A DNA stretch of 64,000 bases from Plasmopara viticola (GCA_001695595.3 MBPM02000044.1:434001-498000), one strand, 5' to 3'. Shown: positions 1 through 12,204, numbered from the stretch's first letter. Notes: a model not told the origin generated them from the letters alone. A program made the numbers and translations.

Positions 1-250
1 AGGCAGCAACATCCATCGATGTAGCAAGCACAAATTTCAGTATGACAATCGCAATATAAATCTCATTTTCAAATGAGCCGCCAACGTAAAGCTTAGCTTT
101 TATAGTAAAAGCTGGCTGCCCGTCATAACGACCAATCGCTCACCGAGAGATCTTGCATCTTCCTGCACGCCCCCTCTGTGCAAGACGCGATGTGGCCCCT
201 TACAAATTGAGTGCCTTTTGTGCTCCAAGAACCACTACTTTCTTGTGTCT
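1..250. repeat. Rearranged copy of repeat family D
   Basis: Bases 1-130 match, on the opposite strand, the block at 21630-21760. Bases 140-235 match the block at 21505-21600 on the same strand. The two halves are therefore in a different relative orientation in the two copies. The hinge is an A/T palindrome (a near-palindrome around 92-110 here, a perfect one at 21640-21661). No coding potential was recognised. Confidence 0.55.
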
Positions 251-365
251 TTGCTCATCGAAGTGTATAGATTGCAGTTTATATACTGGTTTTCATATAC
301 ACCCTAAATGTGTTTAATTAGTGAAACAAAAAGGGAATTTATATCTTCTTTTTAACTAAATACTC

Positions 366-688
366 AAGGTTGGGGTGACGCCCTCCTTCTAAGCGCGGGG
401 GCTAAATGCTCGCGCGCTTCGGGCAGGTGCTCTCGGGCATCTACAGGTCTCTAACGTAGTCTCACCCTCGACGCGACGGTCTCCAGCACCGGGCGCTACC
501 TGGGCTCTTATCAAGTCAGAGATAAACAAAATAATGGAAGACCTTCACGACCTCGGTGCTGGCTGCACTGCCCGCCGAACGAGACCCGACGTATGCGGAC
601 ACCACTCTATGCCGTGGACTAGCCATACTGAGCCTAGCACGTGCATAACTTGGCAACGCGATAACGTAATACATTACATTACATTACT
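366..688 (+). repeat. SINE-like element, copy 1
   Basis: GC-rich ~320-bp element beginning GGTTGGGGTGACGCC and ending in a pentamer tail (TACAT units). It is strongly similar to six other copies here (9469, 11885, 27052, 43587, 46629, 47252). It lacks the first ~10 bases (AGCTTGGAAA) seen in the longest copies. No convincing target-site duplication was found. The short ORFs inside it belong to the repeat and are not host genes. Confidence 0.85.
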
Positions 689-811
689 CGGATGCCAGCG
701 GTGCTACAGTAAATCTAGGAGTCGTCATTTTTTTAAGCTCTTGCCAGCAAAAAGCCGCCTTTCTTCTCTAAGCATAGCAAGCCGTTACATCGTTGCCCAC
801 CAAAAGCTGTA

Positions 812-1078
812 ATGTGGTCGCATCTGCAAACTCTTGCCGAAATAGATCTACGATGCTTGACTTATGCTTTTGCTACCACTTCGCTAAACCCATCAAACGC
901 GACAGGGCAAGCTATTGCTCATTTTGCTATCGCTATTGCTAATTACAAGAATGAATGGGAATTCTACAATCGTGTGGGTTGCATATACAATTTTTACGAG
1001 TATCGAGATCAGTTGGCCGAAGCCGTCCTAGAGTCTCAAAATACAAATAGTGTCGGTCTTTTGATGATGATGCGTTAA
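812..1078 (+). repeat. Degenerate repeat block shared with ~21.0-21.34 kb
   Basis: The segment containing CGAAATAGATCTACGATG and then GCGACAGGGCAAGCTATTGC matches the reverse strand of 20977-21342, where CGAAATCGATTTACTATGG and GCGACAGGACAAGCTATTGC occur in the same order. A related GACAGGCAAGCTATTGCTC lies at about 1890-1910. The short reading frames in both copies give similar peptides. An extinct gene or transposon ORF is possible, but no family is recognised. Confidence 0.5.
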
Positions 1079-1107
1079 TAAGTCAACCTCTATACCTTAA
1101 ACATTAT

Positions 1108-1310
1108 TCAAACCTGATCTGTCCCTTCGCACACACTCCCCCGATGAAAGCTTGCGAAAGCTATTTGCTTGAGCATAGACCATGCTTCACCGTAAATCGG
1201 GTTAATATGTCTCGCATAAAGACAAGAACCATACAAGCATAGCTTTGATGAAGCAGTTGCAAGCATCCGTTTCAAGGCTCTTCCTTCTCGCACAGCTTAC
1301 GCGCGATATA
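1108..1310 (-). repeat. Repeat family B copy
   Basis: The reverse complement aligns with the plus strand at 20790-20975: GCTGTGCGAGAAGG, then TGCTTGCAACTGCTT, then GAGACATATTAACCCGATT, then ATGGTCTATGCTCAA in the same order. Substitutions and small indels are spread throughout, so the copy is old. No family is recognised. Confidence 0.6.
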
Positions 1311-1599
1311 TGATAGCTATAGCTATAGCCATCTCAATTTGAATCGCTCCATTTGCTAATGCTTAATGCTACTCTTTGCAACAACGAACAAATCACCAGC
1401 ACTGACAAGAAGACTTTTTCATCCGTTGTTGCTTAAGAAAGACATGTAAGAACTCACAAGGGCCGTATCCACTATTTTTCGAGTATTTTACCCGTACTAC
1501 TATCGCCGTTGACCGACGTCGGTAAGAGATCTTGTAAAATAAGCATTGAACTCATTAGTGGTAGTGCAATTAGTCGATCAATATGTCAAAAAGGTTCGT

Positions 1600-1985
1600 T
1601 TAATTTCTTTTAATCTAAAATTTGCTCAGAGAACCTTTGCTAATGCTTTTTTGTTATGCATGGACGACGACTTTATGAGTATAAAGCTCATAAATTCCAA
1701 AATCAAGAAACATACCACCGGACCACAAAAACAGCTGTGATGAAGCGAATGCCAGTATGTGTTGTAATTTTTATTGCTTTTTTGCGCAGCCAACGCGCGT
1801 AATATGACACTTGCCACGATCACAGCGCTTAGCACTCTTTCATGTGGTTTTGTACCATTTGATGCAACAAAAAACCTCGTTGCCAGTACCGACAGGCAAG
1901 CTATTGCTCAATATATAAAAATGTGGGACTTATCAAACCGTTATTGGCTATATACTTCTACATACATCGTGTCCGGCTTATAATT
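1600..1985 (-). repeat. Repeat family B copy
   Basis: Read on the minus strand it encodes a decayed peptide block (WHSLHHSCFCGPVVC) that lines up with blocks at 19500-19730 (WHLLHPNCNCGLMV) and 20290-20440 (WHLLHLSCTCGAVVC). The shared frame suggests a former coding region of a mobile element. Function unknown. Confidence 0.55.
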
Positions 1986-3179
1986 GTAAGGTTTTTGACT
2001 GGACGCTAAACTAGATTTTGACGACTGAAAGGTTAGGCAACATTAAAGCGAGTAATTAGGTTTCGCTCGCTGTCAGTCGAGAAAGGCTTTGTGGGCTTAA
2101 AGTGCTGCCACTTCGAAAGCTGCTTTCGATGAGGTAATTGCCAACTTCATCAAGGCCGATCTCACCGCAGCAGCGTATCCAAAGGAGATTCCAATTGAGA
2201 AGTGGGTCCTTCATTTAATGTCGTTTAAGTCTCACACATTAGAAACCTAATAATATAACGACGTGTAGAGACAGGCACCCCAACGTGTTCGGGTTGAGTG
2301 CACGTCGACACCTGATCGCGAGTTTGACGGCTCGTGAGTTTTTTTTCCTCGATAACGGAAGTGATGAGCGAAGGCTACAAGGTAAAGAAACTTTAAGTGA
2401 GCGTCGGCTTGCTTATAGTTCTAGACAATCAGGCTCTAGTAGCAGATGCGTCTACGAGTGTGAGAGATATGGTGCTGTAATCGGCCAGAACCGGGCGACT
2501 TGCTTTGACACAGGGTCGCGGGATCCACAGAAAAACATACAAAAGGCTGTCGGACAAAAAACGCTCTTTTATTATGGCTGTTGATGGTATTACGACATTT
2601 TAACCGAGAATGTGTGCACCAAAGCGTTACGTCCATCCATCCAATTCGAACGACCTTCGGACAACGCTGCCGAGAAGCATAATTTCCGACCGACGCTGAT
2701 TTAGTCTGATCAACGAGACTCACTCGCAGATAGAGCGGAGCTGGACCAGGTCCGACTTACAATGTCTTAGATCTGAATGCGTAATTTATACACGACAATT
2801 ACCTCAAGCTGTCGCGAGTAACCTCGAACAGCCATTGTGGGACTCAACTCACACTTAGCAACAAATAAACTGAGTACCTACACCACCGCCAGAGTGCAGG
2901 TAGAAAAGTCAGAGTGCAACTTTGACTAAATTTTCCAGTTACTAGCACCCAGCTCTTATTTTAGCCCACTCTGAGTAATACACGGCGCAGCTTTTTCAAT
3001 GTTTTCTGCTCTTGTTTCGACATATTGTACCACATATTGGTGATTATTTTGATTAAGAAGATTTTGCAATATTCCCTTTCTTAATATTGGTGAAGAAGTA
3101 AAGTATTTCCTAAATTGACAATTGACTTTAGTTGATACATTTTGATTAAGACCTTGTCCATTCGAGTGCAAAGAAAGCT

Positions 3180-3345
3180 TCAAAGTTTGCTAGAGCAATT
3201 AGGTAAAGCATAGACGATGCTACAACAGAAATCGAGCCCGAGATCTCTAACATACGGGGCATAAAACATACTGCCGCACCACACATAAGCTCAAATGAAG
3301 CAGATGCCAGCAATTGCTAATCTAACCTTTTTCACGCTCTGTCAA
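3180..3345 (-). repeat. Repeat family B copy
   Basis: The minus strand contains GCTGGCATCTGCTTCATTTG and a GCATCGTCTATGCTTTACC block in the same order as at 20320-20440 and 3970-4090. It is decayed and has no long frame. Confidence 0.5.
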
Positions 3346-3939
3346 TGAGCTTTACATGACATCTGTCGCAATGACAGCGTTTGTCACTCTTTTTGTGAGG
3401 AACGGTACTACGTATCGCACAGAAAATCAAGGTATCGATACAAGTAGATATGCCATCAACGGGTCTCTGCTGCAGTCACTCACTTCTGCTTGATAAAAGA
3501 AAATGCAGGACTTCTTGAAACGTGATGATTTAAAATATTCTTTTGATCGTTAAGACCGCCCTTCTATCGTAGAATGCCGAAGACACTAAAGGCTGCCGAT
3601 GCTCAACCATGGACGTCTTTTTAATGCGCAATCGCAGAACCCTATTAAATCCCTATCGATCAAAATTCCGCCGTGCGACCGCAAAGAAACATGTCTTGCT
3701 AGAGCTATTTGATTGTGCATGAATTAGTTCTTCGACATGTAAACTTAGCACACAAAGTCTATTGCATCAAACAATTTTGAATATTCTTACATCAAGTCAT
3801 TTCGGGTGCGTTGGCAAAAACTAGTAATAGCTTGCCTTCTTGTGTAATCGTTGTCGCATTAAAAAAATTGTGGCATACAGCAAAATGTAAACTTGGCGGT
3901 GTGGGTACGGGACGCGTCAATATAACGCTTTCACTAGGC

Positions 3940-4290
3940 AAAGCAAGCAGGAATCAGCAACAATTGGTGGCATCTGGTTCGTCGAAGCTGTGCGTGTGGT
4001 CTGTTTGTGTTTTTTGCTTCGTGTGCAAGGGAACCAAGGTGTAAAACATCGTCTATGTTTGATCAAAGCGCTTTAGCAAGCTTACTTTGTGGTTGCATGA
4101 CCGAGTCTTTAATCCAAAAGAACATTTATGACCGACAATCTTTTCGGTTTGATCGACGACCGATTGTTCCAAACGTGTCTGTGTTTAAACTTTGTCGACC
4201 TCGTTACGACTTTGGCCAACCGCAAAAGCAGGGCGACCAAAATGCTTTTATACTACCCATCATGACTTTAAAAGTTCTACATTTTTATAT
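3940..4290 (+). repeat. Repeat family B copy
   Basis: GGCATCTGGTTCGTCGAAGC, TGTGCGTGTGGTCTG and CATCGTCTATGTTTGATC match 20320-20440 in order. About 250 bp later AAAGTTCTACATTTTTATAT matches AAGTCCTACATTTTTATATC at ~20640. The repeat is therefore at least 350 bp long. Confidence 0.55.
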
Positions 4291-5499
4291 GAAAAGCAAG
4301 AGGAGCAAGATAATTACCAAATGTTTGCCTGTCTTAGCCTGAACGTTTAAGCTTTATTTCACTCAGCAATATGTAGCTTAAGTAGAAAAACGGATAAGCG
4401 CAGGGTTTGTGGCACGATAAGGTCTATGACATCTGCTTTACCCAAGCTGTTACTGTGGATTAATGATATGTTTCTTGCTTCATATGCAAGACATCATAGG
4501 CCCAAGTACAGTAACGCTTTCCTTATGCTCAACGAAACAACTTTAGCATCCTTTTTATGCGGACGCATGGGCAATTTTTGGTATTAAGAAATATCAAATG
4601 GCCGACTATCATTTTGGTATATGCTTAACTTGTCGCTACAACATTTCCAGGCTCCAGCTAAGGCACATTTGGACGGTTCTGATTTTATACAAGCGCTACG
4701 ATCGGATCGTGGAAGCTTGATCCTTATTGAATATCGGTAATTCCATTGTCAAATCACGACCTTCAAGCGTTAATAATATTGTCGAATCATAAACAAAATC
4801 TGCAGAATGAATTACAAAAGAAGCGCCAGTGGGTAGCACTACGATAAAGTGCGAAATATTATGTAGTAGGCAACCGCCACGTAGATACTTTGGAATTATG
4901 CATGTCTGGAGAGACATTAACAAAGCTCATCGCGTTCGATGTTTATCCGAACTTAACTTGAATTTATTTTATATGAGCTCGGCTTGACGCAGTACAAACT
5001 TTTGATGCGTTTGGTGCATAGAACAAATGAATGTCATTATATGAAGTACGATACCCTCCACTCATCATCAGTCGTTTATCAATACGCAATCCGAACCGTC
5101 ATTTCCTTGATCAGTGTGAGTGTGTAGAAAAAAAGAAATCGACACTGCACAATCTTGCAATTTCGTCAAACAGCTAATGAAAAGAAAAGCTAGATAGTAA
5201 AAGTAGAACAAGAAGCTTTGCGCATTCAGACACTTATTGCAAGACATTCGCCCGTCAAGGGCGGATGCCGTGTCGAATTTGGCAGCCAATATCTTCTGAG
5301 CCCACGTGCGACGCTGCAACGCAATGCTATACTTTTGAAAGCATGTAGCTGATATATGCACACATTTGGTCTGCATTTAAACAATTAAGTTGATGTTTGC
5401 TTCAAAACTGCTTTTTAAAGCCAGTATATCGAGCATAGCTTGTCTCAAATTTGGTGAGTCGCTTTAGAACAGCTCAATCCTCTACTAATCTAGAAAAGC

Positions 5500-7115
5500 G
5501 GTGTGCTTAACGCGGAGGGCTACTTATCGGCCTTTTCGCCTGATAGGTCATTTTTGCACCTACCGCGTTTGTGCTCAAATAGATTATTGAACGTCGTGGG
5601 TATAGGCTAAGATAGCGACTACCTATTCCGAAGATAGCTGGAAACTGCATCTCACAATCTACATTAGTAGTGTCAAATGAAATTATATAAGAGTCCACCG
5701 AGCCTTAGTCGATCGCCCCGCGTAAGTCACCTTGTTTGACAACTCAATAGGGTCAGATTTACTCGATCTCGTTCGAGAAGCTTGATATTTTCGAAAAAAC
5801 AATTACGATTACGACAAAATACTTGCTACAAAGTACGCTTTGGTATGATCTTAGTACAATTTTTACATTTAAGCTCCTTAAGATCTAGTCCGACCATACT
5901 TCAATGCGAATGGCATTTAATATAGTTCACTTGCACCAACAACTAAAAAAATGGTTGTCATATACAATTTGGCGTTGATCAAGTTTAGTGCGCTTTTCCA
6001 CTCCTTTCAATAAAGGCTTAATTATGAACTGACCCTCATCAGCAGAGTTGAAAACTCTTTAACAAACGATTTATCAAGCATAAAAAAAATGCCGATTTAG
6101 GCATTCTCAATTCACAGTAGTCATCGCAAGCGAAGCTGCCAAAGTCAAATGCTTTAATCTCTCGACAGCGATCGCAGCTGCAACATTATGTAAAGGCAAA
6201 ACTTTTGTCGACTATAAACTTAATTCAGGAGAATCAGCTCATGTCGCTCCTCCAGATGCCATAATTTAAAGGAAAGAGTAGAGTATACACCGGAGACGCA
6301 TAATGCTTCGACTAGCGGTCATTCGCGGCTAAAGAAAACGGTTTAATTAGTTTTTACCGTTTTGGGTGGACCCACATGTACAAGCTCGTTTCCAAAAGTG
6401 TGAGGGCCTGTGAGGATTACCAGAGAAAAAGCTTTGCGACTCAGTCGTCGATTCTTTCATAGATCTTGTCAAATCAATTGAAAATTAAAAATCTTTTAAA
6501 GTCGACTTTGCTTGCGGGAGGCTAATGGCAACATGGGCGTTGTGTCATCTAGGCAAGATGGGGCATTAGAAACCTGAAGTAGCCAGTACAACATTGATAC
6601 AGACAGCAACACTTTTAAAAACATTGTCTATATGACATAGTCTTGCGACATAATGGTGGCGGATCAAAGGTCGCGCCATACCGATACGTTTTGTCGGATG
6701 CGTTTTTTGCATTCGATGAACTGCTTGTTAAGATCAACAGTATCACAGACAGATAGTACGACGGAAGATTAAACGTGTGAGCTAGAGGACACACCACGCA
6801 GTATGTGCGTTGAGACAGCAAATTTTATGACCAATAAGCTTCAAATGGTTAATATTGTTTTCATCAATGCGCTTCACATCATAAAAGGGCTTTGCGCTCT
6901 TCCATGTTGCACACTAGAACTTTATACCGCTTCGATGTTCGGATCTCTGGAGTACGTAAAGATGAGGCTCCAAACGTTTTTCCTTTCCTTCTTTGAAGGT
7001 GAGATCGATTTATACGATAACACTTGTATGACACTGCGGGTCGTCAGTTTGACAATATTAACAGGTCGAACGATGCGATTGCATCCGTCTTCAATTAAAA
7101 AGTATTTTTAAGGAA
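5500..7115 (+). repeat. Repeat family C, copy 1 (inverted partner at 15930-17590)
   Basis: Collinear blocks match the reverse complement of 15930-17590: the CTGATAGGTCATTTTTGCAC block near 5550, CAATTCACAGTAGTCATCGC near 6110, CTCTCGACAGCGATCGCAGC near 6165, a 200-bp block at 6610-6810 and GATGCGATTGCATCCG near 7075. Spacing is similar along ~1.6 kb. The open frames inside are short, and no transposase or reverse transcriptase was recognised. Confidence 0.7.
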
Positions 7116-9460
7116 CGACTGAGCTGAAGAATTCGGATGCGTTAGGAAAAGTTGCATTGAACAAAAAAAATCACCGCCAAATGGTGTAAGGTCGGTGATT
7201 TCGAGTAAAAGAAATTGAATAATCAAACATTCAACGGCTATAGTAATATATAAATTGGTGGAAACCATCAGCCTTTTTAAGGCGCTGTCGACACACCTAC
7301 CATTCTATGTAAAGGGTCGTTACAAGGATCTTTTCTTTGTAATGGAAGAGCCAGACAAACATGCAAATTTTCCATGCACCTCTCCAAGCGCTATCTCCGC
7401 GCTTAATTTTTAATTTGGTGAGTACAAGAGGTCACATAGCGGCTAATACTGCCTCTTTTTTGACATAAAGCGAAAATACTTTATAAATATAAATTTGTGC
7501 ACTTTGAGCGGCTGGCTGAGGCTGGATTTTAGTACAAGCGTCGAGGACCTCGCGCTGAAATAAGTTTGCTTCCATTCGACCATGAGGAGTATATGCTCAC
7601 ATGGCAAAATTAAATTTATCTTTTTCTCAAAACTCAAGAGCTCGAGGACTACCTTAAAAAAGCCATGGCTCAACCTTTAGGGCCACAATCTCAAACGCAT
7701 GCATACGATCACTTAGGAGCTGCTGACTTAAATCAAAAAGTGTCGAGAATTATGTGATAGCGACATCCTCTAGTGCTCCTTGAAGACTAAGATCAGCGGT
7801 ACTACCACCTGAAATGCGCTGTCAAGCAAAGGCGCTTTCCAAGGCGATAAGTGCTTTCTGTAAGTTGGTGCTCAGCAGAACTTGGGAAGCCGCTAAAGCG
7901 ACTCTGACACGATATTTCGGTGGCTATTTGGATAATATTTTAAGCAATTGACCCATCGTAGGCAAGCCGCTATCGTTTGGACTCATGACTGAAGTATAGT
8001 GGTATTTGTGCTTGATACTTGCGCACTTGAACATGATTTGATTCTGTGCAAATGCCGAGAGGTTTGGAATCAATTTATTCGATTCATAAGGTCAGAGATT
8101 TGTTTCTTAGTAATGAACTCAACGAAGTGATTTCGCTTCGTTCTGTAGTCATTCGAAGGCTCACGCAGTCATAACAGTGGTTTTCTACCTTAATGTTGGT
8201 AGTCAATGATAACAAAAACAAATTACCCGTCTTTAAGCTTATGACGACGCTAAGTAAGTGTTTTATTGGAATTTAAGTTGGTGCAAAGTACACACATAAC
8301 CGTTGTATGATTTTGATGAATCAATGGCGATTTCAAGCCACTTTTGTTTGTATACCCCAGCTTCCAGCGCGCCAAGCTATGAATCATGCTGCTCAGAGCA
8401 ACAACCCGCATCAGCCAGATGTTATCTCCTTTCCTCCCTCGTTGACACGCTTTCCAAAAAAAAAGTAGACCTCTTACGGGACGGCGCCGAGAAATGTACT
8501 AACAATACTTTACTCTCGTCAGAGAGGGCGTCGTAGGTCGAATCTTTGCTAAAAGAACATCTTGGACTTCCTACTTTTGACAGACAACCTCCACATGGCC
8601 GCTACGTCTTAAGTTTTCAAAGCACAATTTAAAGCGATAGGGCCATTTTGACAGCGTTATTATTAGCCAAAGCTTGCTTCGAGGGTTGAGCTAGAGGGAT
8701 GCTAGGCGAGTTTTCGTCGTTGATATCTTCCAAAAGCGGAAGTGCCTGCAGCTTTAGTCTATTGGGTTGAAGGCGAACTACAAAGAGTTATTCATAAGAT
8801 GTATCAGACCAAAAGATGAAGCCTAGCTTTTGTTGTCAAAGCTGGATTTTTTGTCAAAAAGAGTCTTAGAAAAAAAGCTGCTTGGTGCACGACTGCCGAT
8901 TTGCACCGTAAGACTTTTGAAAAATTCGGCCTAGACAACAGACTTCTCTGTATATCAAAGACAATTAGTGGGACTGTGCACAAAATCTTCATCATAAATT
9001 CAATCGTGAGCTACAATTTTGCCGAAAAAACTTCAAGCGGCTCTACTTAAAGTTCGATCATCTTGTTGCGCATCTTTTCTGTGGTATAACACCGTTAAAC
9101 TTGCTTCAGCCTTCATTTTATAATCTTATTGTGAATATTAACACCGTTAAACTTGCTTCAGCCTTCATTTTATAATCTTATTGTGAATATTAATGTCCTG
9201 TTAATCTCTGCACCAGAAAATGTACTCATCTTTCTAAAAATCTTTTTTTGCGTAAGTGCGTAACTTATGTAGGGATACTCTCTTGATCCGTGCAGTAACA
9301 ATCCCGAACTGATCTTCCAGAGACAAAAAGTGACCTTATTTGTCTTGCTCACGACAGACAAGGCTAACACTTATCGTTAGTTATTGTTTCAAGTCATTTA
9401 GGTCCAGAACGGATACATCTTGCTCCTTTCGTATGTCCCATTGATACAATCACGAGCGAA
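7116..9460. other. Gene-free interval with one hairpin
   Basis: No convincing gene. It contains a 9-bp-stem hairpin (AAATCACCG at 7168-7176 paired with CGGTGATTT at 7193-7201) and, near its right end, a two-copy 52-bp tandem repeat. The remainder is AT-rich with only short random frames. Confidence 0.5.
9087..9190. repeat. 52-bp tandem repeat, two copies
   Basis: The unit starting TAACACCGTTAAACTTGC occurs at 9087 and again at 9139 with no visible difference over 52 bp. The second copy ends at about 9190. This looks like a recent local duplication; no function is inferred. Confidence 0.85.
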
Positions 9461-9468
9461 GCCGTAAT

Positions 9469-9755
9469 TGTATTGTATTGTACTACGTTATCGCGTTGCC
9501 AAGTTATGCACGTGCTAGGCTCAGTCTGGCTAGTCCACGCCATAGAGTGGTGTCCGCATACGTCGGGTCTTGTTCGGCGGGCAGTGCAGCCAGCACCGAG
9601 GTCGTGAGGGTCTTCCATTAATTTGTTTAGCTCTGACTTGGTAAGAGCCCAGGTGGCGCCCTGGTGCTGGAGACCGTCGCGTCGAGGGTGAGACTCGTTA
9701 GAGACCTGCAGATGCCCGAGAGCACCTGCCCGAAGCGCGCGAGCATTTTGCTCCC
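9469..9755 (-). repeat. SINE-like element, copy 2 (5'-truncated, with TSD)
   Basis: On the minus strand the element lacks its first ~35 bases and ends in a tail of TACAA pentamers. It is flanked by the direct repeat GCCGTAAT at 9461-9468 and 9756-9763. A 5' truncation together with a target-site duplication is the usual product of target-primed reverse transcription, which supports a retroposon. Confidence 0.85.
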
Positions 9756-9917
9756 GCCGTAATGTACGACCTAAATTCACACACAGATTGCATAATTATT
9801 TACCCAAGTATTGTTCTAGTTTCGCCCAATCATAGTATTATTTGCTAGTTGTATAGATTCAATCCAACCAGTGCAGGATGATGTTATTGTACCGATACAA
9901 TACCTCGAACAGCGCAA

Positions 9918-11498
9918 ATGCAGACCAAGGACCTCACTAACCTCTACGTGCTGGTGACAGGCGTTTCATTGCCTCTCTGTTGCTGTGCACAATCAGAAAA
10001 ATCTGATACTTGCCATGCTTTATCATCATCCTCTCGTGTGCTGTTTGTGCAACTTGTACGCGTCAGCTCTTTAACAGGTCTAAGTTACGTGGTCTGGAAA
10101 TGCACATCCTCCCCAGTGTCTTCTACCGATGCCAAAAAGCCTTCTCAGCTCACAAAGAGTCACTCCCAGTGGATTCTAAAGCGTCACGTGTGTATTGTCC
10201 AGCCTGTTTCGCCAAATGCCAACAAGGCATTGGGTCGTGGCCCTCACCATTCGATCTTTGAAGACGATAATCCTCGTGTAGCCCTCTGGAGCTCGACCCG
10301 CGGCCCCGTAGGCCGGTTTACCATCGCCAAGCAGCATATTTGTGCAGGAGAGTGTGCATTTCAAGCAGTAGCTTTCGCTGTGGTGGTCCGGCAGAGTATG
10401 GTGTCGAAACGGTGCCATTGGTGCTTTGCAAAGCTGCGTAAAAAAGCATTTCAATGTGGAGCTTGTGAGTTTGCAAGGTATTGCTCACGTACTTGTTTGG
10501 ACACGGACGCGATGTTGCACGATTTTCAGTGCCAAGCATTGCGTGAGTTAACGTGTAACGAAATGAAGGTCAGGGATGTGGAGACTGTGCGGCTGGTGCT
10601 GGCAGTGCTGAGTATGGAGCGGTTTCTACGGAATCCTCAAGCTCTTCGGCTGCTTGTTTCTCACCAGCGGGACGAAGACAGTGAAGAAAAGGAAGTTACG
10701 ACCGTCGTAGCTTTTGTTGTTCGAATGACAAGGCAAGTTGTGGACCCACAGCATGTGCGAGCTACTCTTGAGCGCGTGCGCTGCAATGCGCACCCGCTTT
10801 ACTTAGATGGCGTCACGTGTGTAGGCACAGGTTTGTTTCCTGAAGCAGCGATGGCATTAAATCACTCTTGCATGCCGAATGTGGTTCCTAGCTTCAACCC
10901 CCATACAAGAATTCTGGCTTTTCACGCGATCTCTGAGATCCCGCTGGGACGAGCGGTGGAGTATGCCTACATTGATTTGTTACAGACGAGAAAGAAACGC
11001 CAAGTACTGTTATCAAAAGGGTTTGGTTTTATCTGTTGCTGCGTACGCTGTACGATTGAAGCTAAGTGTTTGATTGAAGACAACACGGACGAACAGGAGA
11101 GTCAACTGATGGAACAACTGATGCAAGTCGTCAGTTCTAATCGCAACGACGATAAGCAGCAGCTTTTGAAGCTGAAAAAGGAGCAAGAACATGTCGTCAA
11201 GCGCAGCAGTGAGGCTCAATTCGCTTTTTACACTGCAGAAATGCAGCTGGCTCGTACTCAGTGCGACTGGATGGAAGTCATCAAAGCTGCTGAGAGGTTG
11301 CTGGAGATTTGGATGCATTGTGGTCTCCCGAAGTGTTATCACACTACAGAAACACTTTATCTACAAATTTATTTGGCAGCAAAGCAAGCTGGGTTGGTTG
11401 AAAAGGCAAACGCATCAGCGCAAGAGGTCATGAGCATTCGGCGGAGCTGTGGGTACTCCCACCCCGAGACCCTCATTAATGAAATGAATATTCCGTGA
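9918..11498 (+). CDS. SET/MYND-domain protein (SMYD-like lysine methyltransferase)
   Basis: A 526-residue protein. SMYD-family enzymes transfer methyl groups from S-adenosylmethionine to lysines of histones or other proteins. Visible here are an N-terminal SET segment (about 115-155), a MYND zinc finger (C166-x2-C169, C180-x2-C183, C189, C193, H201, C205), the SET core motif NHSCMPN at 315-321, the EYAYIDLL block around 348-355 and a cysteine-rich post-SET stretch FICCCVRC at 371-378. The C-terminal ~150 residues are helical and probably act as the usual SMYD helical lid. The first ATG of the frame is used because the next Met (161) would remove the N-terminal SET half. Residues 1-110 resemble no domain and may be partly untranslated or contain an unrecognised intron. 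This is one of only two long intact genes in the left two thirds of the window and is probably a host housekeeping or regulatory gene. Confidence 0.85.
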   Translation: MQTKDLTNLYVLVTGVSLPLCCCAQSEKSDTCHALSSSSRVLFVQLVRVSSLTGLSYVVWKCTSSPVSSTDAKKPSQLTKSHSQWILKRHVCIVQPVSPNANKALGRGPHHSIFEDDNPRVALWSSTRGPVGRFTIAKQHICAGECAFQAVAFAVVVRQSMVSKRCHWCFAKLRKKAFQCGACEFARYCSRTCLDTDAMLHDFQCQALRELTCNEMKVRDVETVRLVLAVLSMERFLRNPQALRLLVSHQRDEDSEEKEVTTVVAFVVRMTRQVVDPQHVRATLERVRCNAHPLYLDGVTCVGTGLFPEAAMALNHSCMPNVVPSFNPHTRILAFHAISEIPLGRAVEYAYIDLLQTRKKRQVLLSKGFGFICCCVRCTIEAKCLIEDNTDEQESQLMEQLMQVVSSNRNDDKQQLLKLKKEQEHVVKRSSEAQFAFYTAEMQLARTQCDWMEVIKAAERLLEIWMHCGLPKCYHTTETLYLQIYLAAKQAGLVEKANASAQEVMSIRRSCGYSHPETLINEMNIP

Positions 11499-11880
11499 CT
11501 GTTGATCTTATGTATAGAATAACTGGCCTTTTAGTGAATATGCCCCTCGCAAATCGGTTTCTTGAGCGATGGCGCAATTTCGAGCCTTGGTATCACACAT
11601 GCTTAGTTTGCATCAATCGCATTCTATGATTTAATCGGTGTGGCAGAAGACATGGATTAAAGCATGTTTACAGCTTATGATAAAATATTCGGCATTACAA
11701 CGCTTTAGAATTTTGTTAAGGACGAAGAAATGTATGGTTTAGTGACTTGATTTTTTTTTATTTACGCTATTTTAAGAGCAATAGCAAAAAAATCGCATTA
11801 CACAAGCGTACTTGTCGCGTGGGTGATGTGTTCTTATACAGTACTTCTTTTTTAAATATATCAAACTTTGCATAGTAGGA
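11499..11880. other. 3' flank of the SMYD-like gene
   Basis: AT-rich, no gene seen. It contains a T9 run at ~11751 and ends at the next SINE-like insertion. Confidence 0.5.
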
Positions 11881-11884
11881 TAAT

Positions 11885-12204
11885 GTAATGTATTACGTTA
11901 TCGCGTTGCCAAATTATGCACGTGCTAGGCTCAGTCTGGCTAGTCCACGGCATAGAGTGGTGTCCGCATACGTCGGGTCTCGTTCGGCGGGCAGTGCAGC
12001 CAGCACCGAGGTCGTGAGGGTCTTCCATTATTTTGCTTAGCTCTGACTTGGTAAGAGCCCAGGTGGCGCCCGGTGCTGGAGACCGTCGCGTCGAGGGTGA
12101 GACTCGTTAGAGACCTGCAGATGCCCGAGAGCACCTGCCCGAAGCGCGCGAGCATTTAGCCCCCGCGCTTGGAAGGAGGGCGTCACCCCAACCTTTTCCA
12201 AGCT
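11885..12204 (-). repeat. SINE-like element, copy 3 (full length)
   Basis: Minus-strand copy running from AGCTTGGAAAAGGTTGGGG (at the 12204 end) to a short TACAT tail. A 5-bp ATAAT repeat flanks it at 11880-11884 and 12208-12212, which is too short to be sure of as a target-site duplication. An internal 71-codon frame is shared with copies 5 and 7 but is probably not a gene. Confidence 0.8.

Larger units (their letters stand above)
689..5499. other. Gene-free, degenerate repeat DNA
   Basis: No convincing gene. Several mutually similar, decayed blocks of repeat family B occur (about 1108-1310, 1600-1985, 3180-3345 and 3940-4290). Open frames are all short and have no recognisable domain. Confidence 0.6.

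Noticed and set aside
1774..1983. Small plus-strand ORF with a hydrophobic start
   Set aside because: It lies inside decayed repeat family B and its frame is not conserved in other copies.
7168..7201. Hairpin as a transcription terminator
   Set aside because: No gene ends next to it and there is no following T-run, so only the structure is reported.
9394..9780. 128-codon minus-strand frame
   Set aside because: It lies almost entirely within SINE-like copy 2 and is repeat sequence, not a host gene.
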